Source: CAMFLJ01 sp963702555 (GTDB lineage Bacteria > Actinomycetota > Acidimicrobiia > Acidimicrobiales > Acidimicrobilacustridaceae). From it: DNA of 64,000 nt. How positions within the stretch are numbered: position 1 is the stretch's first letter; every line of letters starts with the position of its first letter. The DNA lies in contig CAVPCW010000006.1 of NCBI GenBank assembly GCA_963702555.1, positions 372,001 through 436,000 on the forward strand, read 5' to 3'. Below, piece by piece: positions 14,211 through 26,470 of the stretch. The notes under the pieces are model-generated. The model did no database searches, was not told the origin of the DNA, and saw nothing but the letters and a program-made list of their open reading frames with translations. A program made the position numbers and the translations under genes.

Positions 14211-15032
14211 ATGAGAGTCGTGCCCCGGCGCTGGGACAACGAGACCTGGGTCTGCTCGATCCGGGGCCACGTGGTGCCCGCCGCGAGGGTGGCGCACCTG
14301 CGCCCGTGCGACGCCGCTCTCGGCCTCGAGGTCGACGGCGGTGGCCGCCTCTGCCGATGCCTGCGGTGTGATCTGTGGGTGCGCAGCGCCGACCCCTCGC
14401 CCGACGAGGTCACGGCCGCCGAGCTCCCGCCCGTGGCCGATCTGCCCCACCCGAGGCGTGGCACCCAGCTCGAGGATGCCATCGTCACCCGGCTCATCGC
14501 CCTCGAACGCCTGCTGCACTGCCTGCTGTTCACCAGCGCCGCCATCGTGCTGGCGATCGTCGACTCCGACCTCGGCGGGCTGCGGTCCACCTCCCAGGCC
14601 CTGTCGAGCTCGCTGCAGGGGATGATCGACAACAGCGGTCGCGGCGGCAGCCACGCCTGGCTCGTGCGCCACCTCGACGACGTGCAGAGCTGGCACCTCG
14701 ACCTCATCCGGGTGCTGCTGGTCGTCGCCGTCGCCTACGCCCTGCTCGAGGGGATCGAGGCCTGGGGGCTGTGGCACGAACGTCGCTGGGCCGAGTACCT
14801 CACCGTCGTCGCCACGGCGGGCTTCCTTCCGCTGGAGATCCACGAGCTCACCGAGCGGGTCACGGTGCTGCGTGTCTTCTTCCTGGCGCTGAACCTGGCG
14901 GTGCTGGTCTGGCTGGTGTGGGCCAAGCACCTGTTCGGCCTGCGCGGCGGGCGGTCCTCCGAGCCGACCGGCCCGGACTGGGAGACACTGCTGGCGGCAC
15001 CCCCGCCGGCCCTGGAGGACGCACGGTGCTGA
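14211..15032 (+). CDS. DUF2127 family membrane protein with a cysteine-rich N-terminal segment
   Basis: The last 100 or so residues hold hydrophobic helices with the DUF2127 pattern (YALLEGIEAWGLWHERRWAEYLTV, then PLEIHEL). The first 70 residues are polar, with a CRCLRC cluster that could bind metal. No function is established for the family. An ATG at 14202 sits hard against GGGAGG, so the ATG at 14211, nine bases further, is the better start. The stop overlaps the corA start by 7 bases, implying co-expression. Confidence 0.75.
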   Translation: MRVVPRRWDNETWVCSIRGHVVPAARVAHLRPCDAALGLEVDGGGRLCRCLRCDLWVRSADPSPDEVTAAELPPVADLPHPRRGTQLEDAIVTRLIALERLLHCLLFTSAAIVLAIVDSDLGGLRSTSQALSSSLQGMIDNSGRGGSHAWLVRHLDDVQSWHLDLIRVLLVVAVAYALLEGIEAWGLWHERRWAEYLTVVATAGFLPLEIHELTERVTVLRVFFLALNLAVLVWLVWAKHLFGLRGGRSSEPTGPDWETLLAAPPPALEDARC

Positions 15033-15988
15033 CCACGACGCTGATCCGAGCCGACAGCGTGAGCGAGCACGAGGGCCTGATCGTCGACGCCCTCGACGAC
15101 CCCGGTGTCCTCACCTGGGTCGACTCGACCGGCCCCGACACAGGTGACCTCGAGCAGATCCGCGACGCCTTCCCGCTCCACGAGCTGGCGGTCGAGGACG
15201 TCCGCCGCCACGGCCAGCGGGCCAAGCTGGAGATCTACCCCGACCACGCCTTCCTGGTCGCCTACGCCCGTGCCGCCGACGGCGACCTGTCCGAGGTCGA
15301 CTTCTTCATCGGCCCGAACTGGCTGGTGACCGTCCGCGAGGCCAACGACCACGGCGAGATCTTCGACCTCACCGAGGTGCGGGCCCGCTACGGCCGGGTG
15401 CTCGGCGAGGACCGCGGTGTCGGCTTCCTGCTCTACGTGCTGCTCGACGCGCTCGTCGACGGCTACTTCGACGCGATCGAGGAGTCCGAGGACGGCCTGG
15501 AGAAGGTCGAGGAGATCCTCTTCGATGCCGGCCCGCCCCCCGACGGCTCGCTCCAGCAGGACCTGCTCGTGCTGCGGAAGGACCTCGTGATGTTCCGCCG
15601 CCGGGTGGTGCCGCTACGCGACGTCGTGCTCGCCATCCTGCGGCGCGAGGTCGAGTGGATCGAGCCGGAGGCGATCCTCTGGTTCCAGGACGTGCTCGAC
15701 CACCTGCTCCGGGTGATCGACCAGATCGACACCCAACGCGAGCTCATGGGCAACGTCGTCGACGCCAGCCTCGCCCTCGGGGCCAACCGCATGAACGAGG
15801 TCATGAAGAAGATGACCTCCTGGGGCGCCATCCTGATCGTGGCCACCCTCGTCGCCGGCATCTACGGCATGAACTTCAAGAACATGCCCGAGCTGAGCTG
15901 GCACTACGGCTACTTCTTCGCCCTCGGCACGATGCTGGTCACCACCGGCGGTCTGTACCTCTACTTCAAGCGGAAGAGCTGGCTGTAG
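15026..15988 (+). CDS. corA: CorA family magnesium/cobalt channel
   Basis: A 320-residue protein with a large N-terminal cytoplasmic domain and two C-terminal helices. The pore motif YGMNF followed by MPELSWHYGY, and the basic end YFKRKSWL, are nearly those of Thermotoga CorA, a homopentameric Mg2+/Co2+ channel. GGAGG at 15014-15018 is 7 bases from the GTG start. The final 23 bases overlap the 3' end of the convergent glycosyltransferase gene, so transcripts of the two genes would be antisense there. Confidence 0.92.
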   Translation: MLTTTLIRADSVSEHEGLIVDALDDPGVLTWVDSTGPDTGDLEQIRDAFPLHELAVEDVRRHGQRAKLEIYPDHAFLVAYARAADGDLSEVDFFIGPNWLVTVREANDHGEIFDLTEVRARYGRVLGEDRGVGFLLYVLLDALVDGYFDAIEESEDGLEKVEEILFDAGPPPDGSLQQDLLVLRKDLVMFRRRVVPLRDVVLAILRREVEWIEPEAILWFQDVLDHLLRVIDQIDTQRELMGNVVDASLALGANRMNEVMKKMTSWGAILIVATLVAGIYGMNFKNMPELSWHYGYFFALGTMLVTTGGLYLYFKRKSWL

Positions 15989-17201
15989 CGGCCGAGCGCC
16001 GCAGCCGCAGCAGGGCCACCACCAGCAGGGCCACGAGCAGCGAGTTGCGCACGACGATCGGGATGGTGGCCCACAGGGCACCCTCGGTCTGGGCGTGGAT
16101 CGAGCTGAGGACGAACGTGGTCAGCGCCGTGATCGCCAGGGTCAACCCGCCCACGACGCGGTCGCCGGCCGCGGTCGCGATGGCGGCGAACGGCAGGAAC
16201 CACAGCACGTACTGGGGCGACAGGATCGGCGCGAACACGAGCATCGCCACGATCACGGCGACCGGCGCATAGGCATCGACCGTGAGGTCGCGGGACGCCC
16301 TCGCGGCTCGGGACGACCACCTCCAGGCCGTCACCAGCACGATCACCACGGCGAGGCCCATGACGACCTTCGCCCAGCCCGGCACCCCCACCGCCGTGCG
16401 CCACGCCCCCTGCTCGACCCGTGACGAGCCCGGGTCGATCATGTGGATCACGACGCCCGGGAAGCTCTCGATCTGCCAGCCGTTGGCGCCCCGGAAGGTC
16501 GCCACCTGCCCGAGCCCGGAGGTGCCGGCCCACGCCACCCAGGCGACCACTCCGACGAGCCCGGTGGCCGCCCAGGCCGTGAGGCCGCGCCACTGCCGGC
16601 GCACGAGCATCGCCGGGGCCAGCACCACGGGCCACACCTTGGCGAACACGGCGAGGGCCAGCACCGCGCCGGCCGCGGTCTGGTGGCGCCGCCGGCCGAG
16701 TGCCGCCCCGCCGACGGCGAGCAGCACGGCGAGCAGGTCGATGCGCACGTAGGGGAAGGGGAAGAAGATCATCGGGGTGCCGAGCACCAGGAAGGCGATC
16801 CCCGCCCGTCGGCCCCAGGTCCGCCACAGCACCGTGGCGATCACCAGCTCGATGACGAGCTGCGACGTGGCGAGCAGGGCGATGCTCGTCGACAGCGACG
16901 GCCGGTTCACGAGCCAGGCCAGAGCGAGGGTGAGGGGCGGGTACTCGACGGGGAAGTCCCGGTAGGGGGTGCCGCCGTTGAAGTACTCCGCGTAGCGGCG
17001 GGCGTCGCCCCCGAGCACCGAGTGCTCGTCGGCCACCCCGGTGCTGAGCAGCACGGCGATCGCCGCGACCCGTGCCGCCACGAGCAGCGCCACCAAGGCC
17101 CACGGCGCCCAGGCCGGCCACCTGGAGCTGCTCGGCCCGTCGGCGCCGGCGGTGCCGGGATCGGCCTCCTCCGGGAGGGGGGCGGCGGGGGCGTCGACCA
17201 T
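15966..17201 (-). CDS. GT87-like polyprenol-dependent glycosyltransferase, multi-pass membrane protein
   Basis: A 411-residue protein with about ten hydrophobic helices. It has the DUF2029/GT87 features: an acidic motif after the first helix (GGDARRYAEYFNGGTPYRDFPVEYPP), FAKVWPVVLAP, and SPQYVLWFLPFA. Members move sugars, often mannose, from polyprenyl-phosphate donors outside the membrane. A TAGTCT hexamer ends 8 bases before the ATG, suggesting its own leaderless promoter. The 3' end overlaps corA by 23 bases in convergent orientation. The exact sugar and acceptor cannot be told. Confidence 0.75.
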   Translation of the reverse strand: MVDAPAAPLPEEADPGTAGADGPSSSRWPAWAPWALVALLVAARVAAIAVLLSTGVADEHSVLGGDARRYAEYFNGGTPYRDFPVEYPPLTLALAWLVNRPSLSTSIALLATSQLVIELVIATVLWRTWGRRAGIAFLVLGTPMIFFPFPYVRIDLLAVLLAVGGAALGRRRHQTAAGAVLALAVFAKVWPVVLAPAMLVRRQWRGLTAWAATGLVGVVAWVAWAGTSGLGQVATFRGANGWQIESFPGVVIHMIDPGSSRVEQGAWRTAVGVPGWAKVVMGLAVVIVLVTAWRWSSRAARASRDLTVDAYAPVAVIVAMLVFAPILSPQYVLWFLPFAAIATAAGDRVVGGLTLAITALTTFVLSSIHAQTEGALWATIPIVVRNSLLVALLVVALLRLRRSAATASSSA

Positions 17202-17209
17202 CGGCGCCG

Positions 17210-17215
17210 AGACTA
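17210..17215 (-). promoter_or_regulatory. Leaderless-type -10 (TAGTCT) for the GT87-like gene
   Basis: On the minus strand TAGTCT is followed by 8 bases and then the ATG ending at 17201. It lies between the treY stop and this start, so the transferase may not depend on the glgX-treY transcript. Confidence 0.45.
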
Positions 17216-17222
17216 GATGCCG

Positions 17223-19733
17223 TCAGGTCCGGACCAGGGCCGCCGCCGGGAGCCCGCTGAGGAGCACGTCGATCCCGGTTGGGCCTCCGTCGTGGCGGGC
17301 ACCGGTGAGGACGCACTGCCACGGTCCGGGCGGGAGCACGACCTCTCCGCCCCGGGGCTCGGATCGCACCCGCACGACCACGGCGACCCTGTCGCCGCGC
17401 CGGAACGCGAGCACGCCCGAGCGGTCGTGGCCGTCGACCGGCAGCGGCGTGTGGGGTGCGGTGAACGCGATCGGGTGGCGGGCCCGCAGCCGGAGGAGCC
17501 GGTGCCAGGTGGCCACCTTCACCAGGCCGTCGTCGGCCGGGTCGTGGGCGTCGCGGGCCCACCGGTCGGCCAGGTCGAGGTCGGGGTCGGCGGCCCGGTC
17601 GAGCAGCGCGGCAAGGTGGTCGGGGCGGATCGGGCGGCGGTTGTCGGGGTCGACCAGTGCCAGGTTCCAGGCCTCGTCGCCCTGGTAGAGGTCGGGATTG
17701 CCCCCAGCGGTGCAGGCGAGGGCGACGAGCGCCAGCGACGCGGCCCTGCCCTCGGCGAGCAGGGTGGCGACCAGCGCCTCGACCTCGCCGACGGTGGCCG
17801 GATCGGCCAGCACGCCGCGGGCGAACCGCTCCACCGCGTCCTCGTAGGCAGGATCGGGGTCGACCCACGAGGTGCGGTCCTTGGCCTCGCGGATCGCCTT
17901 GGTGGCGAAGGCGGCCAGCCGGTCGGCGTCGATCGGCCATGCCCCGACGAGGGAGGTCCATAGCAGCCACTCGACGGCCGGCCCGGGGCCGGCAGGGGAG
18001 CGGTGGCGCTCGGCGAGGTCCCGCCAGCGGGTGAAGGCCCCGATCGCCCGCTCCGGCTCGGTGGCCAGGCGGCTGAGGCGGGCCCGGACGTCGCCGGAGC
18101 GCTTGGTGTCGTGAGTGGTGAGCGGGACCAGCGTGCCGTGGTGGTCGAGTGTCAGCGTGGTGAAGGCGGCGTGCACGTCGTCGAGGGGGACCGCGATGCG
18201 GCCCGGGTCGCCGCCCACCTCGGTGAGCCATGGCAGGGTCGGGTCGCGGTAGAACGCGGTGTCCTCCACCGCCTTGGCGGCGAGAGGAGCGGTGAGTTGG
18301 GCGAACCGGGCGACGAGGTCGTCGACCCCGGGCCCGGTGCCGCCGTCGTGGGTCATCAGTGCGCGGGTGGCGTCGACGAGGGTGGGGTCGAGGTCGGGCC
18401 GCCTGGCGACCAGGTCGGCGGCGGCCCGGGTCAGCTCCTCGCGGTCGGCCGCGTCGACGGGGGCCGACCCGGGCCGGGCGTAGGTGCGGTACACCCCGAG
18501 CTCCACGGCCAGCCCGGTCACGACGGCGGCGGCGTCGGGCTCCGATGTGGGGGTCGCGGGCCCGAGGGCGTCGATCAGCGCGCTCGTCGCCCGGTCGACC
18601 TCCGGGGCGAGGAGCCGGTCGGCCACCAGGCGCCGGCACCGCCGTTCGAGCGCGGGCCAGTCGTCGTCGAGGCCGGTGGCCGCGGCCACCCGCCGCCGCA
18701 GCTCGGGGGCGCCGGCGGGGTCGGTGAGGGCCTCGTCGAGGCGGGCGAGCGCGTCGTAGCCGGTGGTGCCGTCGACCGGCCATGAGGTGGGCAACCGCTC
18801 GGAGGCGGCGAGGATCTTCTCGACCACGACGAGCCGATCGGTGCCGACCAGCTCCCGCAGGCGCCCGAGGTAGCCCTCGGGGTCGACCAGCCCGTCGACG
18901 TGGTCGATACGCACGCCCTGCACCACCCGGGCGCCGAGGTCGTCGGCCAGCCAGCTTCCGAGCAGGGCGTGGACGTCGTCGAAAACGGGCGGCCGGTCGA
19001 CCCGGAGCGCGGCCAGGTCGGTGACGTCGAAGAAGCGGCGCCAGTTCAGCAGCCGGGGCGCCTCCCGCCAGTGCACGGCCCGCCAGTGCTGGGCGGCGAG
19101 CAGCTCCGAGAGCGCGGCCGGCGACCGCCCGAGGCCCTCGAGCACGCCGTCGACCCGCTCGGCGCAGTCGCCGGCGCCCAGGTCGAGCAGGGCCAGCGAC
19201 GCCGCCGAGACCGGCCACCGGTCGCCGTGGTGGCGGACCACGAGGTCGAGAGGGTCGGCGCCCCGCTCGACGACGATCGCACCGTCGCGCACGGCGTCGG
19301 CGAGGGGGCGGTCGAGGAACGGCAGCACGACCTTCCCCGCGGAGCCGGTGTCGGGCGGGCTCCAGTCGATGTCGAAGTGCTCGGCGAACGAGCTCGCCTC
19401 GCCGTGGCGGAGCACGTCCTGCCACCAGCGGTTCGAGGGGGCGCGGATCCCCATGTGGTTGGGCACCAGGTCGACGACGTGCCCCATGTTCGCCGCGTCG
19501 AGGGCCTTCCAGAGGCGGCGCAACGCCCGCTCGCCACCCAGCTCCGCCCGCACCCGGCCCGGGTCGGTGACGTCGTAGCCGTGGGTGCTGCCGGGCGTGG
19601 CCTCGGCCAGGGGTGAGGTGTACAGGTGGCTGATGCCGAGACGGGCCAGGTACGGCACCATCGCCGCCGCGTGGTCGAGGTCGAACGTGGGCGTCAGCTG
19701 CACCCTGTAGGTCGCCCGCACGTGGATGACCAT
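17223..19733 (-). CDS. treY: Malto-oligosyltrehalose synthase
   Basis: An 836-residue GH13 enzyme that turns the reducing end of a malto-oligosaccharide into a terminal trehalose unit. Recognisable parts are the TYRVQLTPTFDLDHAA opening, SHLYTSPLAEATPGSTHGYDV, VVDLVPNHMGI, GVRIDHVDGLVDPEGYL (nucleophile region), VVVEKILAASERLP (acid Glu) and LTTHDTKRSGDVRARL. It starts 14 bases after the glgX stop, with no obvious Shine-Dalgarno. TreZ, the partner that releases trehalose, is not adjacent. Confidence 0.92.
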   Translation of the reverse strand: MVIHVRATYRVQLTPTFDLDHAAAMVPYLARLGISHLYTSPLAEATPGSTHGYDVTDPGRVRAELGGERALRRLWKALDAANMGHVVDLVPNHMGIRAPSNRWWQDVLRHGEASSFAEHFDIDWSPPDTGSAGKVVLPFLDRPLADAVRDGAIVVERGADPLDLVVRHHGDRWPVSAASLALLDLGAGDCAERVDGVLEGLGRSPAALSELLAAQHWRAVHWREAPRLLNWRRFFDVTDLAALRVDRPPVFDDVHALLGSWLADDLGARVVQGVRIDHVDGLVDPEGYLGRLRELVGTDRLVVVEKILAASERLPTSWPVDGTTGYDALARLDEALTDPAGAPELRRRVAAATGLDDDWPALERRCRRLVADRLLAPEVDRATSALIDALGPATPTSEPDAAAVVTGLAVELGVYRTYARPGSAPVDAADREELTRAAADLVARRPDLDPTLVDATRALMTHDGGTGPGVDDLVARFAQLTAPLAAKAVEDTAFYRDPTLPWLTEVGGDPGRIAVPLDDVHAAFTTLTLDHHGTLVPLTTHDTKRSGDVRARLSRLATEPERAIGAFTRWRDLAERHRSPAGPGPAVEWLLWTSLVGAWPIDADRLAAFATKAIREAKDRTSWVDPDPAYEDAVERFARGVLADPATVGEVEALVATLLAEGRAASLALVALACTAGGNPDLYQGDEAWNLALVDPDNRRPIRPDHLAALLDRAADPDLDLADRWARDAHDPADDGLVKVATWHRLLRLRARHPIAFTAPHTPLPVDGHDRSGVLAFRRGDRVAVVVRVRSEPRGGEVVLPPGPWQCVLTGARHDGGPTGIDVLLSGLPAAALVRT

Positions 19734-19747
19734 GGCGGGCGGTGGGC

Positions 19748-21903
<2,156 letters not shown>

Positions 21904-21907
<4 letters not shown>

Positions 21908-24555
21908 CGACCGGCCCGGAGCTCGGCGGCGAGGGCCTCGGCCTCACGGGCCCGCAGGGCCACGTTGACCTCGAGTCGCTCGAGGTGCTGGGCGAGGATC
22001 TTGTCGCCCTGGGGCACCTCGTGGTCCTCGAAGAAGACGAAGACCTCGGGGGCCACCGCCGGCGCCGACAGCGACCGGATGCCCTCGAGGAGCCGCGCGA
22101 TGGAGTTCGACGGGAAGCGGGCGTTGATGATGTCCCACTCGTCGGTCACGAAGAACCAGGCCAGGGCGCCGTTGTCGCGGTTGGTGAGGGCCCGGCGCAG
22201 CAGGAGCGGCGCGTTCTGGGTGCGGACCTCGTCGGTGATGCTCATCGCCAGCAGGCGACGGACGAGCTCCGGGTCGGGGAAGTCGGCCAGCGCCCCGAGG
22301 TAGCGCTGTTCCTCCTGCGGGGTGTCGGCGGTCTTCATGCGGGCGACGAAGTCGTCGAAGTCGGCCTCGGTGCCCCAGGCCGCGACCACGTTGACCGAGG
22401 CGGCGACGAGAGCGGGGTCGGGCTCGAGGGCGGCGGCATCGAGCAGCACCCGGGCCCGGGCGTGGACGTCGGGGTCGTGGCCGAGCGTGCCGAGGGCCTC
22501 GAAGAGCACGCCGCGCAGCGCCCGCTCACGGTCGGAGTCCTCCGGACGGGGGGTGTCGCCGAGGCGGTCGAGGGCCGGGCGGAGCAGGTCGCGGACCCGG
22601 CCCCGCAGGGCGTCCCTGGCCTCGCCGTCGACGATGCGGTCGAGGGCGTTGAGGCCCCCGATGATGCGCTGCCAGACCGAGAGGTCGGTCTCCGTGCCGA
22701 AGGCCTCGGCGAGCACGAGGAAGTCGTGGGCGCTCTTGTCGCCGGCCAGCACGCCGGCCCAGACGTCGTCGACGAGGCCGTAGCGCTCGATGGGGGAGAG
22801 GTCGCTCTGGGCGTGGGCCACCAGGGCCGCCAGCAGCCCCGGGGCGTAGCGCGCACGGTAGAAGCCGGTGCCCTCGGTGTTGACGAGGAGCCACACGACG
22901 GGCTCGACGAGGTCGATGTCGAGGGTGGGCTGGTCGAGCAGCACCTTCTCGAAGGTGACGAGGTCGCCGACGGTGGAGCGCTGGCTGAAGATGAGCGGTA
23001 CCGCCCACTGCGGGGTGTCGGCGGCGGGGGCCTCGTGGTCGTCGGGCTCACCCTCGCCGAGGTCGCCCGCGTAGGCGAAGGGCTCCTGGGTCAGGCGCAG
23101 GGTGCGGCCGTCGTTGACCAGGTCGACGTCGATGATCGGGAAGCCGCCCTGGAGGATCCAGGAGTCCATGATGCGGCGGACGGGCTCACCGGTGGCGTCC
23201 TCGATGGCGTCCCACAGGTCGGTGGTCTCGGTGTTGCCGTACGCGTTGGCCGACAGGTAGCCCCGGATGCCGTCGCGGAACTCGTCCTCTCCCAGGTACT
23301 GCTCGAGCATCCGCACCACTGCCGCGCCCTTCTCGTAGGTGAGGATGTCGAACATTCCCTCGGCGTCGGCCGGTGAGACCACCGGGTACTCGATCGGCCG
23401 GGTGCTGCTGAGGGCGTCGGTGTCGAACGCCGCGGTGCGGGCCAGCCCGAAGGTGACCCACCGCTCCCACTCCGGCCGGAAGGCGTCGGTGGCGTGCATC
23501 TCCATGAACGTGGCGAAGGCCTCGTTGAGCCAGATGCCGTTCCACCACTTCATGGTCACGAGGTCGCCGAACCACATGTGGGCGAGCTCGTGGTTGATGA
23601 CGTCGGTGACGTTGAGCAGCTCGGCCTGGGTGGTGGTGGCGGGGTCGACCAGCAGGAGGATCTCCCGGAAGGTGACGCAGCCGAGGTTCTCCATGGCGCC
23701 GAAGGCGAAGTCGGGCACGGCGACGAGGTCGAGCTTGTCGCCCGGGTAGGCGATCCCGTAGTAGCCGGCGAAGTGGCGCAGGCAGAACGCGCCGACCTCG
23801 AGGGCGTAGTCGGTGAGGTGGCCCTTGCCCTTCGGGTACACGACCCGGAGCGGGGTGCCGTCGACGTCGACGGGGTCGGTGGCCTCGAGCGGGCCCACGA
23901 TGAACGCCACCAGGTAGGTGGACATGACCATCGTGTCGGCGAAGCGGACCTCGTCGCGGCCCGGGTGGGTGGCGCTCGGCGTGCGCGACACCTCAGCGGC
24001 GTTGGAGACGGCGAAGAGGTCGGCGTCGACCACGAGGGTGACGGCGAAGGCCGCCTTGTGGGCGGGCTCGTCCCAGCACGGGAAGGCCCGGCGGGCGTCG
24101 GTGGCCTCGAACTGGGTGGTGGCGATGACCTGCTCGGCGCCGTCGGCGTCGGTGAACGTGGAGCGGTAGAAGCCGCGCAGCTTGTCGTTGAGCACGCCCC
24201 GGAACCCGGTGTGCAGCGTGGCCCGCCCGGCGGGCACCGGCTCGGCGAAGGTGAACGCGACCCGCTCGGTCTCCTCGTCGAGGTCGATCTTCGTGGCCTC
24301 GATGCGGCCCCCGCCCGGTGTGGTGGCCCACGCCGTGTCGATCTCCAGCTCGAGGGCGTTGCACGTCACCGTGGTCGTCGCCGAGGAGACCTCCAGGTCG
24401 GTGGCGCAGGTGCCGGTGAAGGTGGCGTCGGCCAGGTCGGGGACAAGGGTCAGGTCGTACCGGACCGGCGAGACGCCTCCCGGGAGCCGGTAGGGGTCGA
24501 CCACCGCGGGGTCGTCGAAGGCGGGCTCGGGCTGGATCGGTTCACGCTCGGACAC
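21904..24555 (-). CDS. pepN: M1 family aminopeptidase N
   Basis: An 883-residue zinc metallopeptidase that removes N-terminal residues from peptides in the cytosol. The substrate-anchoring GAMEN motif (FGAMENLGCVTF) and the zinc site HELAH near residue 320, followed by NEAFATFME with the third ligand Glu, are intact. The C-terminal half is the usual ERAP1-like helical domain. The GTG start (VSEREPIQPEP) has a TACGCT hexamer ending 6 bases upstream. The start is only 24 bases from the divergent kinase start. Confidence 0.93.
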
Positions 24556-24561
24556 CGAGCC

Positions 24562-24571
24562 AGCGTAGGGT
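24562..24571. promoter_or_regulatory. Two divergent -10 hexamers sharing one TA
   Basis: In AGCGTAGGGT the minus strand reads TACGCT, 6 bases before the pepN GTG. The plus strand reads TAGGGT, 8 bases before the kinase ATG at 24580. The two hexamers share the TA at 24566-24567, so polymerase should not occupy both at once. Confidence 0.5.
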
Positions 24572-24579
24572 CGCTGCCG

Positions 24580-25596
24580 ATGAGTGCGCTCCGACCTCCG
24601 GGGGGACGGACCATCGACGTGGCCTGCATCGGCAATGCCATCGTCGACGTCCTCGCCCACACCGACGACTCGTTCCTCGACCGGCACGGCATGGTGAAGG
24701 GCTCCATGCAGCTGATCGACACCGAGGCCGCCACGCGGATCTACGCCGACATGCCCCCGGCGGTCGAGATCTCCGGCGGCTCGGCGGCCAACACGGCGGC
24801 CGGCGTGGCCGCCTATGGCGCCTCGGCCGCGTTCGTGGGCAAGGTCGCCGACGACACGCTCGGCAGCGTCTTCGGCCACGACATCCGCGCCGCCGGGGTG
24901 GAGTTCACGTCGGCGCCGGCAACGGGTGCCGTCGCCGACCGGGGCACGGCCCGCTGCCTGATCCTGGTCAGCCCCGACGCCCAGCGCACGATGAACACCT
25001 ACCTCGGCGTGGCGGCCGTGCTCGAGCCCGACGACGTCGAGGTCGAGCTCATCGCCCGCTCCTCCGTCGTGTACTGCGAGGGCTACCTGTGGGACGAGCC
25101 CGTGGCCAAGGCAGCCCTGCGCAAGGCCATGGACACCGCCCACGACCTCGGCACGCCCGTGTCGTTCACCCTCTCCGACGGCTTCTGCGTCGATCGCCAC
25201 CGGGCGGAGTTCCTCGACCTCGTCGAGCACCGCATCGACATCCTCTTCGCCAACGAGGACGAGATCTGCTCCCTCTACGAGGTCGACGACTTCGAGGAGG
25301 CGGCTCGCCGGGTGCAGGGCCACTGCGCCCTGGCCTGCCTGACCCGCTCCGAGAAGGGCTCGGTCATCCTCACCGCCGAAGGCGAGCGCATCGACGTGCC
25401 CGCCGCCCCGGCCGCCGTCGTCGACACCACCGGTGCCGGCGACCTCTACGCCGCCGGCTTCCTCGCCGGTTGGGCCCGGGGCACCGACCTCGAGACCGCC
25501 GGCAGGATGGCCGCCGTGGCCGCGGCCGAGGTGATCTCCCACCTCGGTGCCCGTCCCCAGGCCGACCTGGCCGCTCTCCTGGAGGTCAGCTCGTGA
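24580..25596 (+). CDS. PfkB family sugar/nucleoside kinase (adenosine-kinase-like)
   Basis: A 338-residue ribokinase-fold enzyme. The N-terminal PfkB motif (GGSAANTAAGVAAYGASAAFVGKV) and the C-terminal ATP/anion-hole motif (VVDTTGAGDLYAAGFL, with the catalytic Asp in GAGD) are clear. The arrangement, including SFTLSDGFCVDRH and NEDEICSLYE, is closest to the adenosine-kinase-like branch; substrates vary in this family. A TAGGGT -10 ends 8 bases before the ATG. Its stop overlaps the GTG of the following crotonase (GTGA). Confidence 0.85.
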   Translation: MSALRPPGGRTIDVACIGNAIVDVLAHTDDSFLDRHGMVKGSMQLIDTEAATRIYADMPPAVEISGGSAANTAAGVAAYGASAAFVGKVADDTLGSVFGHDIRAAGVEFTSAPATGAVADRGTARCLILVSPDAQRTMNTYLGVAAVLEPDDVEVELIARSSVVYCEGYLWDEPVAKAALRKAMDTAHDLGTPVSFTLSDGFCVDRHRAEFLDLVEHRIDILFANEDEICSLYEVDDFEEAARRVQGHCALACLTRSEKGSVILTAEGERIDVPAAPAAVVDTTGAGDLYAAGFLAGWARGTDLETAGRMAAVAAAEVISHLGARPQADLAALLEVSS

Positions 25597-26438
25597 GCTA
25601 CCGCTGCTTCGAGGTCGAGGTCGCCGACCAGGTCGCCCACGTGCGCCTGTCCCGGCCCGACGAGCTCAACACGATGGTTCGGGAGTTCTGGAACGAGCTC
25701 CCCCGCATCGTCCGCGAGCTCGACGCCGGCGGCGACGTGCGGGCGATGGTGCTGTCCTCCACCGGTCGGCACTTCTGCGCCGGCATGGACCTCGGCGTGT
25801 TCGGCTCCAACGACAACGGCCTCGGTTCGGGCGCCGGCGGCGAGACGGGCCGGGTCCGGGCCCAGCTGCGCCAGACCGCGCTGATGCTCCAGGACAGCTT
25901 CACCTCCTTCGAGAAGGCCCGCTTCCCGGTGCTCGCCGCCATCCAGGGTGGCTGCATCGGTGGCGGGGTCGACATGGTGTGCGCCGCCGACATGCGCTAC
26001 GCCACCGCCGACGCCTTCTTCGTGATCCAGGAGATCAACATCGGGATGACCGCCGACGTGGGCACCCTCCAGCGCCTCCCGAAGCTGATCCCCGACGGTG
26101 TGGCCCGGGAGCTGGCCTACACCGGCCGCCGCCTCACCGCCGAGCGAGCTCTCGCGCTGGGCCTGGTCAACGAGGTCTTCGCCTCCCACGACGAGATGGT
26201 CGACAGCGTCCTGGCCACCGCCAGGGAGATCGCCTCCAAGAGCCCGCTGGCGGTGTGGGGCTCCAAGGAGATGCTGCTCTACGCCCGCGACCACACCGTG
26301 GCCGACTCGCTCGACCACATCGCCACGTGGCAGACCGGCATGTTCCAGCCGGGCGACATGCTCGAGGCGTTCACCGCCAAGGGCGAGGGCCGTGACCCGC
26401 AGTTCCCCGACCTGCTGCCCGCCCCCGACGAGTTCTAG
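25593..26438 (+). CDS. Crotonase family protein, delta3,5-delta2,4-dienoyl-CoA isomerase-like
   Basis: A 281-residue enoyl-CoA hydratase/isomerase-fold protein. The oxyanion-hole segment (HFCAGMDLGVF; GGCIGGGVDMVCAADMRYATADAFF) and the run QEINIGMTADVGTLQRLPK match mammalian ECH1, including the catalytic Glu and Asp used to shift two double bonds. This suggests a role in beta-oxidation of unsaturated fatty acids. The GTG start overlaps the kinase stop, and GGAGG sits 7 bases upstream at 25581-25585. The pairing with a sugar kinase has no obvious metabolic logic. Confidence 0.85.
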   Translation: MSYRCFEVEVADQVAHVRLSRPDELNTMVREFWNELPRIVRELDAGGDVRAMVLSSTGRHFCAGMDLGVFGSNDNGLGSGAGGETGRVRAQLRQTALMLQDSFTSFEKARFPVLAAIQGGCIGGGVDMVCAADMRYATADAFFVIQEINIGMTADVGTLQRLPKLIPDGVARELAYTGRRLTAERALALGLVNEVFASHDEMVDSVLATAREIASKSPLAVWGSKEMLLYARDHTVADSLDHIATWQTGMFQPGDMLEAFTAKGEGRDPQFPDLLPAPDEF

Positions 26439-26470
26439 GCCGACCCACGCCGTCCTCGCCTCCGAAGCAG

